The position numbers and the translations under genes are program-made. A DNA stretch of 64,000 nucleotides, from contig JAFZIZ010000018.1 in the NCBI GenBank assembly GCA_017554145.1, positions 1 to 64,000 of the forward strand, read 5' to 3'. Each line of letters begins with the position of its first letter. The stretch's first letter is position 1. The DNA comes from Prevotella sp. (lineage in GTDB: Bacteria > Bacteroidota > Bacteroidia > Bacteroidales > Bacteroidaceae). A model generated the notes under the pieces. The model saw only the letters and a list, made by a program, of their open reading frames with translations. It ran no database searches and was not told the origin of the DNA. Positions 49,854-61,237 of this stretch are shown piece after piece.

Positions 49854-51290
49854 TCAGAATTCAGCTGACTTTGGTGTTCGCGGGAACGGAATGACGTCGC
49901 GAATGTTCTGCATGCCGGTGACAAACAAGATGAGCCTTTCGAAGCCCAGACCGAAGCCAGCATGAGGACAAGAACCCCAGCGACGGGTATCGATATACCA
50001 CCACAGATGGGTCTGGTCCATGCCTCGGCGCTCAATCTCTGCCATCAGCTTATCATAGCTCTCCTCACGCACCGAGCCACCGATGATCTCACCGATTTGT
50101 GGGAAAAGCACATCGGTACCTTGCATCGTGGGACCAGGCGCCACGGCTCCCTTATAACCAACAGAGACCTCACCTTGTGCCTCGTTCTGCTTCATATAAA
50201 ATGACTTGAAGGCACGGGGATAATCGGTCATGATGACCGGTTTCTTGAAATGATCCTCCACGAGGAAACGCTCATGTTCAGAAGCCAGGTCGTCGCCCCA
50301 GTTGCAGGGGAACTCAAATTTCTTGCCGTTCTTGATCGCTTCCTGAAGGATGTTGATACCCTCAGTATAAGGCAGACGGACAAAAGTCTCCTTGAGTACG
50401 CCCTCCAAACGGGCAAGAAGTGTCTTGTCGATCATCTGATTCAGGAAAGCAAGGTCGTCCTTACAATTGTCGAGTGCCCAACGCACACAGTATTTGATAA
50501 AGTCCTCTTCAAGATCCATCAATTCCTCCTGATCAATAAAGGCCACCTCAGGCTCCACCATCCAGAACTCAGCCAAGTGGCGGGGTGTGTTACTGTTCTC
50601 TGCACGGAAGGTAGGACCGAAAGTATAGATAGCACCTAAGGCCGTCGCACCGAGTTCACCCTCCAACTGTCCGCTCACGGTCAGTGAGGTCTGCTCTCCG
50701 AAGAAATCATCGTCGTAGATAATCTTGCCCTGCTCATCCTTCTTCAGGTCGTAGAGGTTCTTCGTTGTCACCTGGAACATGTTACCCGCGCCCTCACAAT
50801 CGCTGGCAGTAATCAAAGGCGTATGGAAATAGAAGAAACCATGCTCATGGAAATAGGTGTGAATGGCCATCGCCATGTTATGACGAATGCGCATCACAGC
50901 ACCAAAGGTGTTGGTACGAAGACGCATGTGGGCATTCTTACGCATAGCCTCGAAACTCTGTCCCTTCTTCTGCATGGGATAATCATTGCCACAAAGTCCA
51001 TATACTTCTAACTTGGCGGCCTGGATTTCACTGGACTGCCCGGCACCCTGGCTCTCCACCAAAGTTCCTTCGGCACAAATGCAGGCGCCGGTAGTAATGT
51101 CTTTCAATAATTGCTCGTCGAACTTCGTGGGATCAACGACCACCTGAACGTTCTTGATGGTTGAGCCATCGTTGAGGGCAATGAAGTCCACAGCCTTAGA
51201 ACTGCGGTGCGTACGCACCCAGCCCTTCACACAGACCTCCCTGCCATATTCTGTGCTTTGCAGCACATCAATTATCTTCGTTCTGTTCAT
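49854..51290 (-). CDS. asnS: Asparaginyl-tRNA synthetase
   Basis: 478 residues. Class IIb enzyme charging tRNA-Asn. OB-fold anticodon domain first ([19 protein letters not shown]), then class II motif 2 ([20 protein letters not shown]) and motif 3 ([11 protein letters not shown]). WMVEPEV and [14 protein letters not shown] match the AsnRS rather than the AspRS pattern. Full length. Confidence 0.97.
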   Translation of the reverse strand: MNRTKIIDVLQSTEYGREVCVKGWVRTHRSSKAVDFIALNDGSTIKNVQVVVDPTKFDEQLLKDITTGACICAEGTLVESQGAGQSSEIQAAKLEVYGLCGNDYPMQKKGQSFEAMRKNAHMRLRTNTFGAVMRIRHNMAMAIHTYFHEHGFFYFHTPLITASDCEGAGNMFQVTTKNLYDLKKDEQGKIIYDDDFFGEQTSLTVSGQLEGELGATALGAIYTFGPTFRAENSNTPRHLAEFWMVEPEVAFIDQEELMDLEEDFIKYCVRWALDNCKDDLAFLNQMIDKTLLARLEGVLKETFVRLPYTEGINILQEAIKNGKKFEFPCNWGDDLASEHERFLVEDHFKKPVIMTDYPRAFKSFYMKQNEAQGEVSVGYKGAVAPGPTMQGTDVLFPQIGEIIGGSVREESYDKLMAEIERRGMDQTHLWWYIDTRRWGSCPHAGFGLGFERLILFVTGMQNIRDVIPFPRTPKSAEF

Positions 51291-51327
51291 AATTACGGTT
51301 ATTCTGGATTATCCGGATATTCCGGGG

Positions 51328-52698
51328 TTACTCGTAAGCGCCCATGCGCAGACGGTCGACCTCATCCTCAGTGAGGTAGCGCCAGTCACCACGCTTCAGG
51401 TTCTTCTTGGTCAAGCCGGCAAACTGGACACGGTCCAGTTTCAGCACCTTATAGCCAAGACTCTCGAAAATACGACGCACGATACGGTTCTTGCCCGAGT
51501 GGATCTCGATACCTACCTGCTTTTTGTCGGTAGGATGAGCGTACTGCACATCATCGGCTTTAATTTCACCATCTTCCAACTGGATACCAGTGGCTATCTG
51601 CTCAAGGTCATGAACTGAGCAAGCCTTGTCAAGGAAGACATGATAAATCTTCTTCTTGAGATATTTGGGATGGGTCAGCTTAGAAGCCAAGTCGCCATCA
51701 TTGGTCAGCAGGAGCACACCTGTGGTGTTACGGTCGAGACGGCCAACGGGATAGATGCGCTCAGGACAAGCGTTCTTCACGAGGTCCATCACCGTCTTGC
51801 GTTGCTGAGGATCATCAGAGGTGGTAACATAGTCCTTAGGCTTGTTAAGCAGCACATACACCTTCTTCTCTATATTAACCGGCTGGTCATGGAAACGAAC
51901 CTCATCCGTACGGAGCACCTTGGTACCGAGTTCAGTGACAACCTCACCATTGACGGTGACGACACCTGCCTGGATGAACTCATCAGCCTCACGGCGGCTG
52001 CAGACACCGGCATTGGCCAGGAACTTATTCAGACGCAACGGTTCATTGGGATCGAAGTTTACCTCCTTATACTCGATACGCTTCTTCATGCTGTACTTTG
52101 CATTCGGATCGTAATCGGCAGTGTGCTGACGCTGTTTCTTATAGGGAGCTGCACCGTATGGCTTACCTCCCTTATTAAACTTATAGCCACCATTGGGGTT
52201 ATAGCCACCACGCGGCTGATAACCGCCACGGGGCTGATAGCCGCCCTCACCTTGAGGACGTGGCTGGTAACCGCCACGCTGCTGATAGCCGCCACGGGGC
52301 TGATAACCACCTTCACCTTGAGGACGTGGCTGGTAACCACCACGCTGCTGATAGCCGCCACGGGGCTGATAGCCGCCCTCACCCTGAGGACGTGGCTGGT
52401 AACCACCACGCGGCTGATAACTGCCACGAGGCTGATAGCCGCCCTCACGAGGCTGACGGGGTTGATAGCCGCCAGTACGGGGGCTCGACTGCAGTCCTGC
52501 ACCAAAGCCTTCTGGACGGAATCCGCCCTCATCATTACTGCGCTTAAAAGCAGGACGGTCTGACACAGGATGCTGTCCTGTATGTATACGGGGGCGCGGT
52601 GAACGGCCCGGACGGAACTCACGTTGTTCTCTCTGAAAACCCTCTTTCTTCTGCTCTTCCTGAGGCGTGTTCTCTTGATTCATGTTTTCAATATCCAT
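51328..52698 (-). CDS. Pseudouridine synthase (RsuA/RluB family) with a Gly-rich repeat extension
   Basis: 456 residues from ATG 52698; a GTG two codons earlier is also possible. The C-terminal 240 residues are an S4 domain (LRLNKFLANAGVCSRREADE) and RsuA-family synthase with GRLDRNTTGVLLLTNDG, catalytic Asp in this motif; modifies uridines in rRNA. The N-terminal 200 residues are basic and low-complexity, with repeated GGYQPRGGYQPRPQGE units encoded by a tandem DNA repeat at about 52195-52450, like RNA-binding RGG tails. Such extensions are seen in other Bacteroidales. Confidence 0.92.
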   Translation of the reverse strand: MDIENMNQENTPQEEQKKEGFQREQREFRPGRSPRPRIHTGQHPVSDRPAFKRSNDEGGFRPEGFGAGLQSSPRTGGYQPRQPREGGYQPRGSYQPRGGYQPRPQGEGGYQPRGGYQQRGGYQPRPQGEGGYQPRGGYQQRGGYQPRPQGEGGYQPRGGYQPRGGYNPNGGYKFNKGGKPYGAAPYKKQRQHTADYDPNAKYSMKKRIEYKEVNFDPNEPLRLNKFLANAGVCSRREADEFIQAGVVTVNGEVVTELGTKVLRTDEVRFHDQPVNIEKKVYVLLNKPKDYVTTSDDPQQRKTVMDLVKNACPERIYPVGRLDRNTTGVLLLTNDGDLASKLTHPKYLKKKIYHVFLDKACSVHDLEQIATGIQLEDGEIKADDVQYAHPTDKKQVGIEIHSGKNRIVRRIFESLGYKVLKLDRVQFAGLTKKNLKRGDWRYLTEDEVDRLRMGAYE

Positions 52699-52768
52699 TT
52701 TCACTGTTTTTTTTGTTATACCTTATTAATAATATATATATGTTATCCAGATTGCTGGAGGTTGATAG

Positions 52769-54142
52769 TTAAATGCCTGTGTAGGTTGAGGGCGTGATGG
52801 CACGAAGCTCGTCTTTTACCGCATCGCTAACATCCAGCGTATCGATGAAACTGGCGATGGTCTCGGCAGTGATGCCTTTGTTAGTACGGGTCAGTGCCTT
52901 CAGTGTCTCATAGGGATTGGGATAGGCCTCGCGACGAAGGATGGTCTGAATACCCTCAGCCACTACGGCCCAGGTTTGATCGAGATCCTGCTGTAACTTC
53001 TGCTCATTGAGAATCAGTTTACGGAGTCCTTTCAGTGTACTCTGGAAAGCAATAAGGGCATGGCCCATAGGCACACCCACATTACGCAATACCGTCGAGT
53101 CGGTGAGGTCGCGCTGCAAACGGCTCACCGGCAACTTCGCTGCCAGGAACTGCAGGATGGCATTTGCAATGCCAAGGTTGCCCTCGGAGTTTTCGTAGTC
53201 AATAGGATTCACCTTGTGGGGCATGGCACTAGAGCCTACCTCACCCTGCTTGATCTTCTGCTTGAAATAATCCATGGAGATATACATCCAGAAGTCACAG
53301 TCAAGGTCGATGACAATTGTATTAATACGACGCATGGCATCGAAGAGGGCTCCCAACCAGTCATAGTTGGAGATCTGCGTCGTGAACTGCTCACGCTCCA
53401 GTCCCAGTTTCTCTGAGACGAAACGGTTGCCGAAATCACGCCAGTCGTACTGGGGGTAAGCCACGTGATGGGCATTGAAGTTACCCGTAGCGCCACCGAA
53501 CTTAGCTGTAACAGGTGTATCCTTCAAAGAACGTAGTTGCTCTTCCAAACGATAGACATACACCATGATTTCCTTTCCCAGACGCGTCGGCGAGGCCGGT
53601 TGTCCGTGAGTCTTGGCAAGCATGGGTACATTTTTCCAGACTTCTGCATAGTCGTGCAGTTGTTCGATGAGTTCCTCAAGCAGAGGAATATACACTTCCA
53701 CCAGCGCTTCCTTAATTGACAAAGGCACAGACGTATTATTAATATCCTGCGATGTCAGTCCGAAATGAATAAATTCTTTAAAACGGGACAGACTGGATAT
53801 ACCGGATTCTCCAGAATATCCTGAGAGCACATCGATGCGCTCCTTGATATAATATTCCACCGCCTTGACATCATGATTGGTAATAGCCTCAATCTCCTTC
53901 ACCCGCTGGGCATCAGCAGGCGAAAACTCTCTGTAGATGTCACGTATAGGCTCGAACAGGTTATGGTCAAAGTCTGCTAATTGGGGCAAGGGAAGTTCGC
54001 AAAGCGTAATGAAGTATTCTATCTCTACGCGGATGCGATATCGGATAAGCGCATACTCTGAGAAGTATTCAGCCAGTGGTTCCGTTTTGCTCCGATAGCG
54101 GCCATCAATAGGCGAGATGGCTGTAAGCAATGATAAATCCAT
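52769..54142 (-). CDS. purB: Adenylosuccinate lyase
   Basis: 457 residues. Two steps of purine synthesis: SAICAR to AICAR and adenylosuccinate to AMP. Fumarase/aspartase superfamily signature SSAMPHKVNPIDYENSEGN is clear, with TSQDINNTS and KTHGQPASPT. The sequence is of the longer E. coli type (starts LSLLTAISPIDGRYRSKTE). Confidence 0.96.
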   Translation of the reverse strand: MDLSLLTAISPIDGRYRSKTEPLAEYFSEYALIRYRIRVEIEYFITLCELPLPQLADFDHNLFEPIRDIYREFSPADAQRVKEIEAITNHDVKAVEYYIKERIDVLSGYSGESGISSLSRFKEFIHFGLTSQDINNTSVPLSIKEALVEVYIPLLEELIEQLHDYAEVWKNVPMLAKTHGQPASPTRLGKEIMVYVYRLEEQLRSLKDTPVTAKFGGATGNFNAHHVAYPQYDWRDFGNRFVSEKLGLEREQFTTQISNYDWLGALFDAMRRINTIVIDLDCDFWMYISMDYFKQKIKQGEVGSSAMPHKVNPIDYENSEGNLGIANAILQFLAAKLPVSRLQRDLTDSTVLRNVGVPMGHALIAFQSTLKGLRKLILNEQKLQQDLDQTWAVVAEGIQTILRREAYPNPYETLKALTRTNKGITAETIASFIDTLDVSDAVKDELRAITPSTYTGI

Positions 54143-54286
54143 TTTTAATTTAGTCCTAACTATCGATAATTATCTTTCTATTCTTTCTCTCAAATATTCA
54201 AGTGTGCCGAAAATTCGGGTGCAAAGGTACGTAGAAATTCAGAATCTGCAAAATTTTCTCCCGAAAAAATTGCAGATTCCAACAAT

Positions 54287-54712
54287 TTATAACTGATAGA
54301 GGTCATTGGCAGCCAGCAAATCAACCTTAATCTCAGCAAGAGCAGCCTCGCAGGCCTCCAGATCTGAAGGACGGATGATAACATGCGCCACGTTGCCATT
54401 GGCGAAAGAGTACATGTACTCGATGAAAATGCCTTTCGACGAGAGGTGCTTGAGGACCACTGCCAGTGAACCACTTACATTGGGGCACACGAAACCTATA
54501 ACGTCGGTAATCTTCACAGCAAAGTGCTGCTCTTTCAAAACCTGATAGGCCTTGTCGGGCTCAGACACGATGCAACGAAGAATGCCGAAGTCGGAGTTAT
54601 CGGCTATCGACATAGCGGAAAGGTTAATACCAGCAGCGCCGAGGGCTTCTGTCACTTCGGTCAGACGGCCGGATTTGTTCTCGAGGAACACAGATAGTTG
54701 TTTTGCTTTCAT
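54287..54712 (-). CDS. ACT-domain protein
   Basis: 141 residues containing two ACT modules (LSVFLENKSGRLTEVTEALG; GSLAVVLKHLSSKGIFIEYM), which sense amino acids. Encoded after the phenylacetate-CoA ligase, a common Bacteroidales pairing that suggests aromatic amino-acid metabolism. No catalytic domain. Confidence 0.9.
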   Translation of the reverse strand: MKAKQLSVFLENKSGRLTEVTEALGAAGINLSAMSIADNSDFGILRCIVSEPDKAYQVLKEQHFAVKITDVIGFVCPNVSGSLAVVLKHLSSKGIFIEYMYSFANGNVAHVIIRPSDLEACEAALAEIKVDLLAANDLYQL

Positions 54713-54774
54713 ATTTTTGACAATTAGAGTTTTTGACTGTAGATTATAGATTTGACTATTTACTATGGATATGA

Positions 54775-56073
54775 TTAAAGTTGTCGTTTATCAATAACAC
54801 GTTTGGCCTTGCCTTCCGAACGCTCGATGCCCTTCGGTTCAACGAGCTTCACCTTGAAGCCCAGACCAATCACACTACGTAACTCGCCTTCGAGTTTCTT
54901 CTGCAGACCGACCATAGTGGCCATATCGTCGGTAAAGTATTCCTCTTTCACCTCAACCTTCAACTCAGAGGTGTCGGTATTGTTCACACGGTCGACTATG
55001 AGCAGGAAATGAGGCTCGTACTCAGGCAGTTTCAAGATAACATCTTCAATCTGGGACGGGAATACATTGACACCACGGATGATGAGCATATCATCGCAAC
55101 GGCCCAAAATACGGTCCATACGCACGAGCGTGCGCCCGCACGTACATTTTTCATAGTGTAAGGCCGTCAGATCGTGGGTACGATAGCGAAGCAATGGCAT
55201 ACCCTCCTTCGTCAGATGGGTGAAAGTCAATTCGCCAAAGGAGCCCTCAGGCAACGGTTCACCCGTATTCGGGTCAAGGATCTCAGGATAGAAGTAGTCT
55301 TCACTCAGGTGGGTACCATTCTGATACTCGCACTCATAGCCTACACCAGGACCGGCAATCTCACTTAAGCCATAGATATCGTAGGCTTTGATGCCCAGCG
55401 ATTCTTCCAGTTTCACGCGCATTTTCTCCGTCCAGGGCTCAGCACCAAAGACACCGATCTTCAGCTTGAACTCGTCACGCGCCCACTCACACTCCTTCAT
55501 CGCCTCACCAAGGAACATGGCATACGACGGTGTGCAACAAAGGACCGTAGCACCGAAGTCGTGCATCAGCGTCATCTGCTTCTGGGTATTACCCGATGAC
55601 ATCGGGATAACCGAAGCGCCAATGTTCGTGGCACCGTCGTGGGCACCAAGGCCACCGGTAAACAGTCCATAGCCGTAAGACACCTGGAAGATGTCATCCT
55701 TCGAACAACCATAGGCCGTAAAGGCACGGGAGATAGACTCCGTCCACATGGCAAGATCCTTACGGGTGTGCAAGACCACCACAGGCTTTCCTGTAGTTCC
55801 AGAAGAAGCGTGGATACGGACTATCTGCGACATGGGTACAGCGGCCAGGCCGAAGGGATAGTTGTCACGCAAGTCAAGTTTGTTGGTAAACGGGAGTTTC
55901 ACGATATCGTCGATACTCTTAATATCACCAGGCTCCAATCCCATTTCCTGAAATTTCTTACGGTAGAAAGGAGTATTGTGGTAAACATACTCTGCCATTT
56001 TCACGAGCCGACGGCTCTGTATCTCGCGAAGCTGTTCGCGATCCATACATTCAATGTTTTGATTCCAAATCAT
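54775..56073 (-). CDS. paaK: Phenylacetate-CoA ligase
   Basis: 432 residues. Activates phenylacetate or a similar aryl acid with ATP and CoA. Adenylate-forming motifs: HASSGTTGKPVVVLHT (P-loop), DIYGLSEIAGPGVGYEC (A5), GELTFTHL and YRTHDL, GRCDDMLIIRGVN, then a C-terminal domain with VEPKGIERSEGKAKRVIDK. Paired with the ACT protein. Confidence 0.93.
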   Translation of the reverse strand: MIWNQNIECMDREQLREIQSRRLVKMAEYVYHNTPFYRKKFQEMGLEPGDIKSIDDIVKLPFTNKLDLRDNYPFGLAAVPMSQIVRIHASSGTTGKPVVVLHTRKDLAMWTESISRAFTAYGCSKDDIFQVSYGYGLFTGGLGAHDGATNIGASVIPMSSGNTQKQMTLMHDFGATVLCCTPSYAMFLGEAMKECEWARDEFKLKIGVFGAEPWTEKMRVKLEESLGIKAYDIYGLSEIAGPGVGYECEYQNGTHLSEDYFYPEILDPNTGEPLPEGSFGELTFTHLTKEGMPLLRYRTHDLTALHYEKCTCGRTLVRMDRILGRCDDMLIIRGVNVFPSQIEDVILKLPEYEPHFLLIVDRVNNTDTSELKVEVKEEYFTDDMATMVGLQKKLEGELRSVIGLGFKVKLVEPKGIERSEGKAKRVIDKRQL

Positions 56074-56202
56074 AAGTCTTTGTCTTTGGTTTTATGGGTT
56101 TGTGCCGCAAAGGTACGCATTTTTTTGGATATAGAAAGGATTTGGAGGTTAAAAGGAGTTAAAGACTGACACGAAAGTAGGTCATAACAAAATGATGCTT
56201 AC

Positions 56203-56234
56203 AAAAAAGAGAGAATTTCTTTCGAAACTCTCTC
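56203..56234 (-). terminator. Terminator of tRNA-Val
   Basis: On the minus strand GAGAGA..TTTC pairs with GAAA..TCTCTC, followed by TTTTTT. Confidence 0.8.
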
Positions 56235-56238
56235 TTTG

Positions 56239-56313
56239 TGGGCGTTGACGGATTCGAACCGCCGACCCTCTGCTTGTAAGGCAGATGCTCTAAACCAGCT
56301 GAGCTAAACGCCC
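56239..56313 (-). tRNA. tRNA-Val (anticodon TAC)
   Basis: On the minus strand it begins GGGCGTTTAGCTCAGCTGG, and the anticodon loop CTTACAA gives TAC. The T arm is CGGCGGTTCGAATCCGTC, and the acceptor stem GGGCGTT pairs with the 3' end AACGCCC plus A. CCA not encoded. It is not occupied by an element. Confidence 0.95.
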
Positions 56314-56398
56314 TTTTTTGTTTTGCGGGTGCAAAGGTACAAAGAAAAAGTGAATAGTGAATAGTGAATAATGAAAAGTTGTTGAAAATTGACATCTT

Positions 56399-58237
56399 TT
56401 AACGTTTTGCATCAAACAACCCTTCAATCTCCGCTTGCGGGAGGATTACTAAGATAGGTTTCCCGTCGGGCGTATAGTTCACATTAGAACACGTGAAAAG
56501 ACTGTTCACGATATTCTCCATTTCCTCATTCGACAAGACCTGTCCGTAGGGGATGGCTGCGGCACGCGCTAACGACAGATGCAACGATTGCGACACCGAC
56601 AAATCAACAGCTTGCGTTGCTGCCCCGCCCATAACATCATGTTCTGCCACATCCGCGATAATCTGCTGAATGAGTGTTATCGGCTCTATCCCCTCAAGAC
56701 TGGCAGGAATACCATTCACAGCAAAGGTGCCTCCACCCAAAGGACTAAGATCGAATCCAAGACTGTACAACTCCGAAAGGATCTGCTCCATGATGATGGT
56801 ATTTGAGGGTGACAACTGTATGGTTTCCGGGAATAGCAGACGCTGCGAAGAAGCCCCGCCTTCTGCAGATGCTGATGTATAGCGTTCAAAGAGGATACGG
56901 ACATCGGCACGATGCTGGTCAATAACCATCAGGCCAGACTTGACAGCCGTCATGATATATTGGCCCTTATATTGGTAATGCACAGGCGACTTGTCGGACA
57001 AGACACCAAAAAGTGGTGTTTCGGATGTTTCCACCTGACTATCTGGTTTAGCTGGTGTTTCCGGTACAAGCCCCTCATAAAGCGACTCCCAAGACGTAGG
57101 CGCACGATGCGAGGTGGCAGGCGTATGATCAAAGGGGTTATATGAAGGATTATACTTTACTTTTGGTGCCTGAATGTTATCACGTAAAGGGTCAAAGACC
57201 GGAATATCAGGCTTGTCAACTGTATCAAAATCGATAGAAGGGACTCCACAGAACTTCCCGATAGCATCGCGGACAACAGCCACTAATAATTGCCAAATAG
57301 CCTGTTCGTTCTCAAATTTAATCTCCGTCTTCGTAGGATGGATATTCACATCGATATCCGAGGGATTAATTTCAAAATAGAGAAAATACGGTGGCTGCAT
57401 ACCCTCTGGAATCAAACGCTCATAGGCGGTCATCACAGCTTTGTGGAAATAGGGATGTTTCATATAACGACCATTGACGAAGAAATAGTCGTTGCCACCT
57501 TTCTTACGGGCTGCCTCAGGCTTAGAAACAAAACCCGTCACGCGACACATCACCGTATCTGCTTCCACTGGCAGCAAATCCTGTCCATACTGCTTGCCAA
57601 ACACATCGGTGATACGCTGGCGCAGACTGCCAGGTTTCAGATTCAGCAATTCAGCCCCATTATGATGGAAAGTAAAATGGATTTCCGGATACACCAGCGC
57701 AATGCGTTCGTAAGCCATTAGAATATTGTTCAATTCTGTGGCATTCGATTTGAGGAACTTCCTACGGGCAGGCACATTGAAGAAAAGGTTCTCCACACGA
57801 AAATTACAACCCACAGGACAAGCGACTGGCTGTTGGTCAATAATCTTTGAGCCTGCGATGGAAAGGAGGGTTCCTATCTCGTCATTTGCCATACGCGTCT
57901 GCAACTCTACCTGGGCCACTGCGGCAATGGATGCCAACGCCTCTCCCCTGAACCCCATCGTATGGAGAGCAAAGAGATCATCAGCTTGTCTGATCTTCGA
58001 CGTTGCATGCCGTTCAAAGGCCAGACGGGCATCCGTCGATGACATACCACACCCATCGTCAATCACCTGGATGGAGGTACGTCCGGCATCAACAACTATC
58101 ACATTTATAGTATGGGCACCTGCATCGACAGCATTCTCCACCAACTCTTTGATGACGGAGGCAGGACGCTGTATCACCTCACCAGCAGCAATCTGGTTAG
58201 CTACGCTGTCAGGAAGAAGATGGATAATATCGCTCAT
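56399..58237 (-). CDS. mutL: DNA mismatch repair protein MutL
   Basis: 612 residues. GHKL ATPase start: [32 protein letters not shown]. The C-terminal dimerisation domain contains [12 protein letters not shown] where endonuclease-type MutL has DQHAxxExxxxE, and YTPDGKP where CPHGRP is usual, so metal-binding positions are changed and nicking activity is doubtful. Last gene of the guaB-to-mutL run, overlapping the OstA-like gene by four bases. Confidence 0.95.
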   Translation of the reverse strand: MSDIIHLLPDSVANQIAAGEVIQRPASVIKELVENAVDAGAHTINVIVVDAGRTSIQVIDDGCGMSSTDARLAFERHATSKIRQADDLFALHTMGFRGEALASIAAVAQVELQTRMANDEIGTLLSIAGSKIIDQQPVACPVGCNFRVENLFFNVPARRKFLKSNATELNNILMAYERIALVYPEIHFTFHHNGAELLNLKPGSLRQRITDVFGKQYGQDLLPVEADTVMCRVTGFVSKPEAARKKGGNDYFFVNGRYMKHPYFHKAVMTAYERLIPEGMQPPYFLYFEINPSDIDVNIHPTKTEIKFENEQAIWQLLVAVVRDAIGKFCGVPSIDFDTVDKPDIPVFDPLRDNIQAPKVKYNPSYNPFDHTPATSHRAPTSWESLYEGLVPETPAKPDSQVETSETPLFGVLSDKSPVHYQYKGQYIMTAVKSGLMVIDQHRADVRILFERYTSASAEGGASSQRLLFPETIQLSPSNTIIMEQILSELYSLGFDLSPLGGGTFAVNGIPASLEGIEPITLIQQIIADVAEHDVMGGAATQAVDLSVSQSLHLSLARAAAIPYGQVLSNEEMENIVNSLFTCSNVNYTPDGKPILVILPQAEIEGLFDAKR

Positions 58238-59832
58238 ATCTTTTTCTTGGGACGCCAGACGAATATATCATAACGGTTCAGAGGACGGATATCATCATAC
58301 CAGGCAAAACCCGACAAACGTTTCTTTTCGGCAGGAATCTGGTTGGGCGGATACATAGTACCCGAGGTCTTCGGAGTCCAGACACGTTCCAACTTCCGAT
58401 CCTTCAGGAACATCCGCATCTCTGTAGTTTCCTGATAGTTATAGATAATCGCCACTGAGTCGCCCTCCTCGAAATAATAGCCAATCAACACGTTATCCTT
58501 GGCCTGTGTCTCATGGATCTTTCCGTCAATAAAATAGGCAAACATCTCCTTCGACGACACCTGATTATAAAGAGTAGTGTCGCTCTTCAACTGCTGGATG
58601 GAGAAGGCATTGCCAATAACGTGGGCACGGTTGATGAGCGAATCTTTCATAAACACATCAATCTGGTCGCCTAAAAGCTGCTGATTGTAGTTCCAGACGA
58701 TTGGATCGAAAAACATCGTCATACAGGAGTCAAGGGAATTATAGACCAGTGAGTCACAGATGGCCTGAACATCTGTACGATAGGCCCGAACATGATGATA
58801 AGCGTAGATTTTGCGATAGACAGAGTCGGTCTCAATATTATAGGTGATGACCTTCAGGGTATCGGCATGCATAAAGAGAGAGTCACCCTGAGAATAGTCG
58901 ATAGCCACAGCAGAGTCCGTACACAACGCATAACCGGTATTTTCCCAGTATTCGCCATAGTTGCCTGTCATCTTGTTCTTGTTCACAGAGTCAACGTAGA
59001 TGACATCCCGGAAAGCCTGGCTGAAACCCAACTTACTATCGTAATAAACACTGTCTCCCACCATTGATTTGCCCTGATTGTGGAGCACAGAACGGTTCAT
59101 GAGCGTGGCTTGGTCCTTCTTTGTGTCATAATAGCCTTGTTCAGAATATATTTGGCTGTTGCCAGACGTGATATTCGAAGGGCCAACGATATGGGCAATA
59201 GAACGAGCATTGTCGTAATAAAGGGTATCGGTAGTGAGATAGAACTTAGGACTCTTCATCTTCACGTCGAAGTTAAACACCGACATCTTGCTTTTCGTAT
59301 TATACTCTCCCCAGTCGGAAGTCAGCGTGGTCTGCCCGTCCACCATCTTACCACCCTCAAAGAAATAGGCATTGTCATACAGACGGTCAAAATCGAGGGA
59401 GTCGGTATAAAGTGTGGTCTTGCGGTTCTTGAGCACTACATTATAACGGGCTCTCGCCATCTGCTCATTGCCGTCATAATAGGCATAATCGGAAGTCAGC
59501 GAGAGGGTGTCACCTTGATACATCTTCACATGACCGAAGGCTTCAAACGAATTGCTGGCTTCATAGAAATAGGCACTATCACAATAAAGACGGGCACCGA
59601 CGTGCGTGAAATGTACCTTACCGTTGAGAATCGTCGCATCGGGATTCTTGTATTGGTCAAAGTGGAGCACATCAGCATGCACAAGGTAGACGCGTTTATC
59701 CTGGATTTTACGGGTAGTCCTCGACCGTTTCTTGCGCTGCTGCTTCTGGGCATAGAGTGATGGACTGGCGAAATACGCCAACACACAAAACACGCCTATG
59801 ACCCAGAAAAACTTATTTGAACCAGCCCTCAT
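58234..59832 (-). CDS. OstA/LptA-like protein
   Basis: 532 residues from ATG 59832, overlapping the upstream PPIase by 20 bases; a start ten codons earlier is possible. Signal peptide ([22 protein letters not shown]). Residues 40 on are OstA-like repeats ([40 protein letters not shown]). Such proteins carry or handle lipopolysaccharide between membranes. Length and neighbours match other Bacteroidales. Confidence 0.88.
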   Translation of the reverse strand: MRAGSNKFFWVIGVFCVLAYFASPSLYAQKQQRKKRSRTTRKIQDKRVYLVHADVLHFDQYKNPDATILNGKVHFTHVGARLYCDSAYFYEASNSFEAFGHVKMYQGDTLSLTSDYAYYDGNEQMARARYNVVLKNRKTTLYTDSLDFDRLYDNAYFFEGGKMVDGQTTLTSDWGEYNTKSKMSVFNFDVKMKSPKFYLTTDTLYYDNARSIAHIVGPSNITSGNSQIYSEQGYYDTKKDQATLMNRSVLHNQGKSMVGDSVYYDSKLGFSQAFRDVIYVDSVNKNKMTGNYGEYWENTGYALCTDSAVAIDYSQGDSLFMHADTLKVITYNIETDSVYRKIYAYHHVRAYRTDVQAICDSLVYNSLDSCMTMFFDPIVWNYNQQLLGDQIDVFMKDSLINRAHVIGNAFSIQQLKSDTTLYNQVSSKEMFAYFIDGKIHETQAKDNVLIGYYFEEGDSVAIIYNYQETTEMRMFLKDRKLERVWTPKTSGTMYPPNQIPAEKKRLSGFAWYDDIRPLNRYDIFVWRPKKKI

Positions 59833-61237
59833 ACTCAAATTTACAATCACGGTAGTTGTCATTCAGACGGGTATAGACCGACTTGATCTTATCGACAACC
59901 CACTGATGGATTCGCTCCTCATTGCGCTTGGCAAGTACCACATCCTTCATCACCTGGAAGTCCTCTGTGATAGAAGCCTTATGACCCTCCACACGATTCT
60001 TCAGCTTAACAATAGCACAAACAGTCTTACCACGCTGATTAATCATCTGAAAAGCACGCGATATCTGTCCTACCTGCATGGTATCGACCACCTTGGCAAC
60101 TTCCTGAGGCAAATCCTGCATCTGGAATTTTGAAGAGATACGGCCTGTCTGCATATTGGTATTCGACATCAAGCCCTTGTTATTACGGGTATCCTTATCG
60201 TCCGACAGCAGACTGGCGGCCTCCTCAAAAGAAAACTTATCTTCACGAATATCAATAGCAATAGAGTCCAAACGGCTGATAGCCTTTTCAATAGCCTCGT
60301 CAGAAACCACGGGTTTTTTCAGGATATGACGCACATTAACCTTATCACCACGCTTCTCCACAAGCTGGATAATATGGAAACCGAACTCTGATTCTACAAT
60401 CTTCGAGATCTTCTTCGGATCAGTCAGGTTGAAGGCTACTGCTGCAAAAGCAGGATCGAGGGTAGCACGACCCATCAATCCCAGTTCACCACCCTGACGG
60501 GCAGAACCCGGATCCTCGGAATATAGTCTGGCGAGGGCCTGGAAGGAAGTCTCTCCCTTAGTCACACGCTCTGTATAGTCCCGCAACTCATCCTTCACAC
60601 GGTTAATCTCCTCGGGGTCGATACGGGGAGTCATCGTCACAATCTGCACCTCCACCTCCGTAGGTACATACGGCAAACTATCCTGAGGCATACTGCTAAA
60701 ATAACGACGCACATCAGCGGGTGTCACAGAGATATCCTCCACCAACTTACGCTTCATCTTCTGGATTTTCTGACGGTCACGGAACTCCTGACGCATCTCC
60801 TGACGCATCTGGGCAATCGACTGGTGCTTATATTCCTCCAAACGTTCACGGGATCCATCGACCATTTCCAACCAGTAACTAATCTGCTGCTCAACATCCT
60901 GAGCCACATCAGCCTCAGTCACTTCGATACTGTCGATATCAGCCTGATGGAGAAAAAGCTTATTTACGGCAATCTGCTCAGGAATCGTACAGTCAGGATC
61001 CCCACTCCACTTTACACCTTCCATCGCAGCCTGCATACGCATAGCCTCCACGTCAGACTTCAACACAGCCTCGTCGCCAATCACCCAGATTACCTCATCA
61101 ATCACCGACTGAGCAGGAACCATCTGAAGAGAGTCGGAGGGAGTTGTCGGAATACTTAGAGAAATAGGAAAAGACGCAATACCCACAAAGGGCATGGCCA
61201 GAAAGAAAATGAATATAAGATTTCTTGTTGTCTTCAT
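59813..61237 (-). CDS. Periplasmic peptidyl-prolyl isomerase (SurA-like)
   Basis: 474 residues. Signal (LIFIFFLAMPFVGIASFPIS), an N-terminal chaperone domain (VIDEVIWVIGDEAVLKSDVE) and parvulin-type segments (ALARLYSEDPGSARQGGELG; FGFHIIQLVEKRGDKVNVRH). A chaperone for outer-membrane proteins. ATG overlaps the upstream gene's stop codon (TAATG). Confidence 0.9.
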   Translation of the reverse strand: MKTTRNLIFIFFLAMPFVGIASFPISLSIPTTPSDSLQMVPAQSVIDEVIWVIGDEAVLKSDVEAMRMQAAMEGVKWSGDPDCTIPEQIAVNKLFLHQADIDSIEVTEADVAQDVEQQISYWLEMVDGSRERLEEYKHQSIAQMRQEMRQEFRDRQKIQKMKRKLVEDISVTPADVRRYFSSMPQDSLPYVPTEVEVQIVTMTPRIDPEEINRVKDELRDYTERVTKGETSFQALARLYSEDPGSARQGGELGLMGRATLDPAFAAVAFNLTDPKKISKIVESEFGFHIIQLVEKRGDKVNVRHILKKPVVSDEAIEKAISRLDSIAIDIREDKFSFEEAASLLSDDKDTRNNKGLMSNTNMQTGRISSKFQMQDLPQEVAKVVDTMQVGQISRAFQMINQRGKTVCAIVKLKNRVEGHKASITEDFQVMKDVVLAKRNEERIHQWVVDKIKSVYTRLNDNYRDCKFEYEGWFK

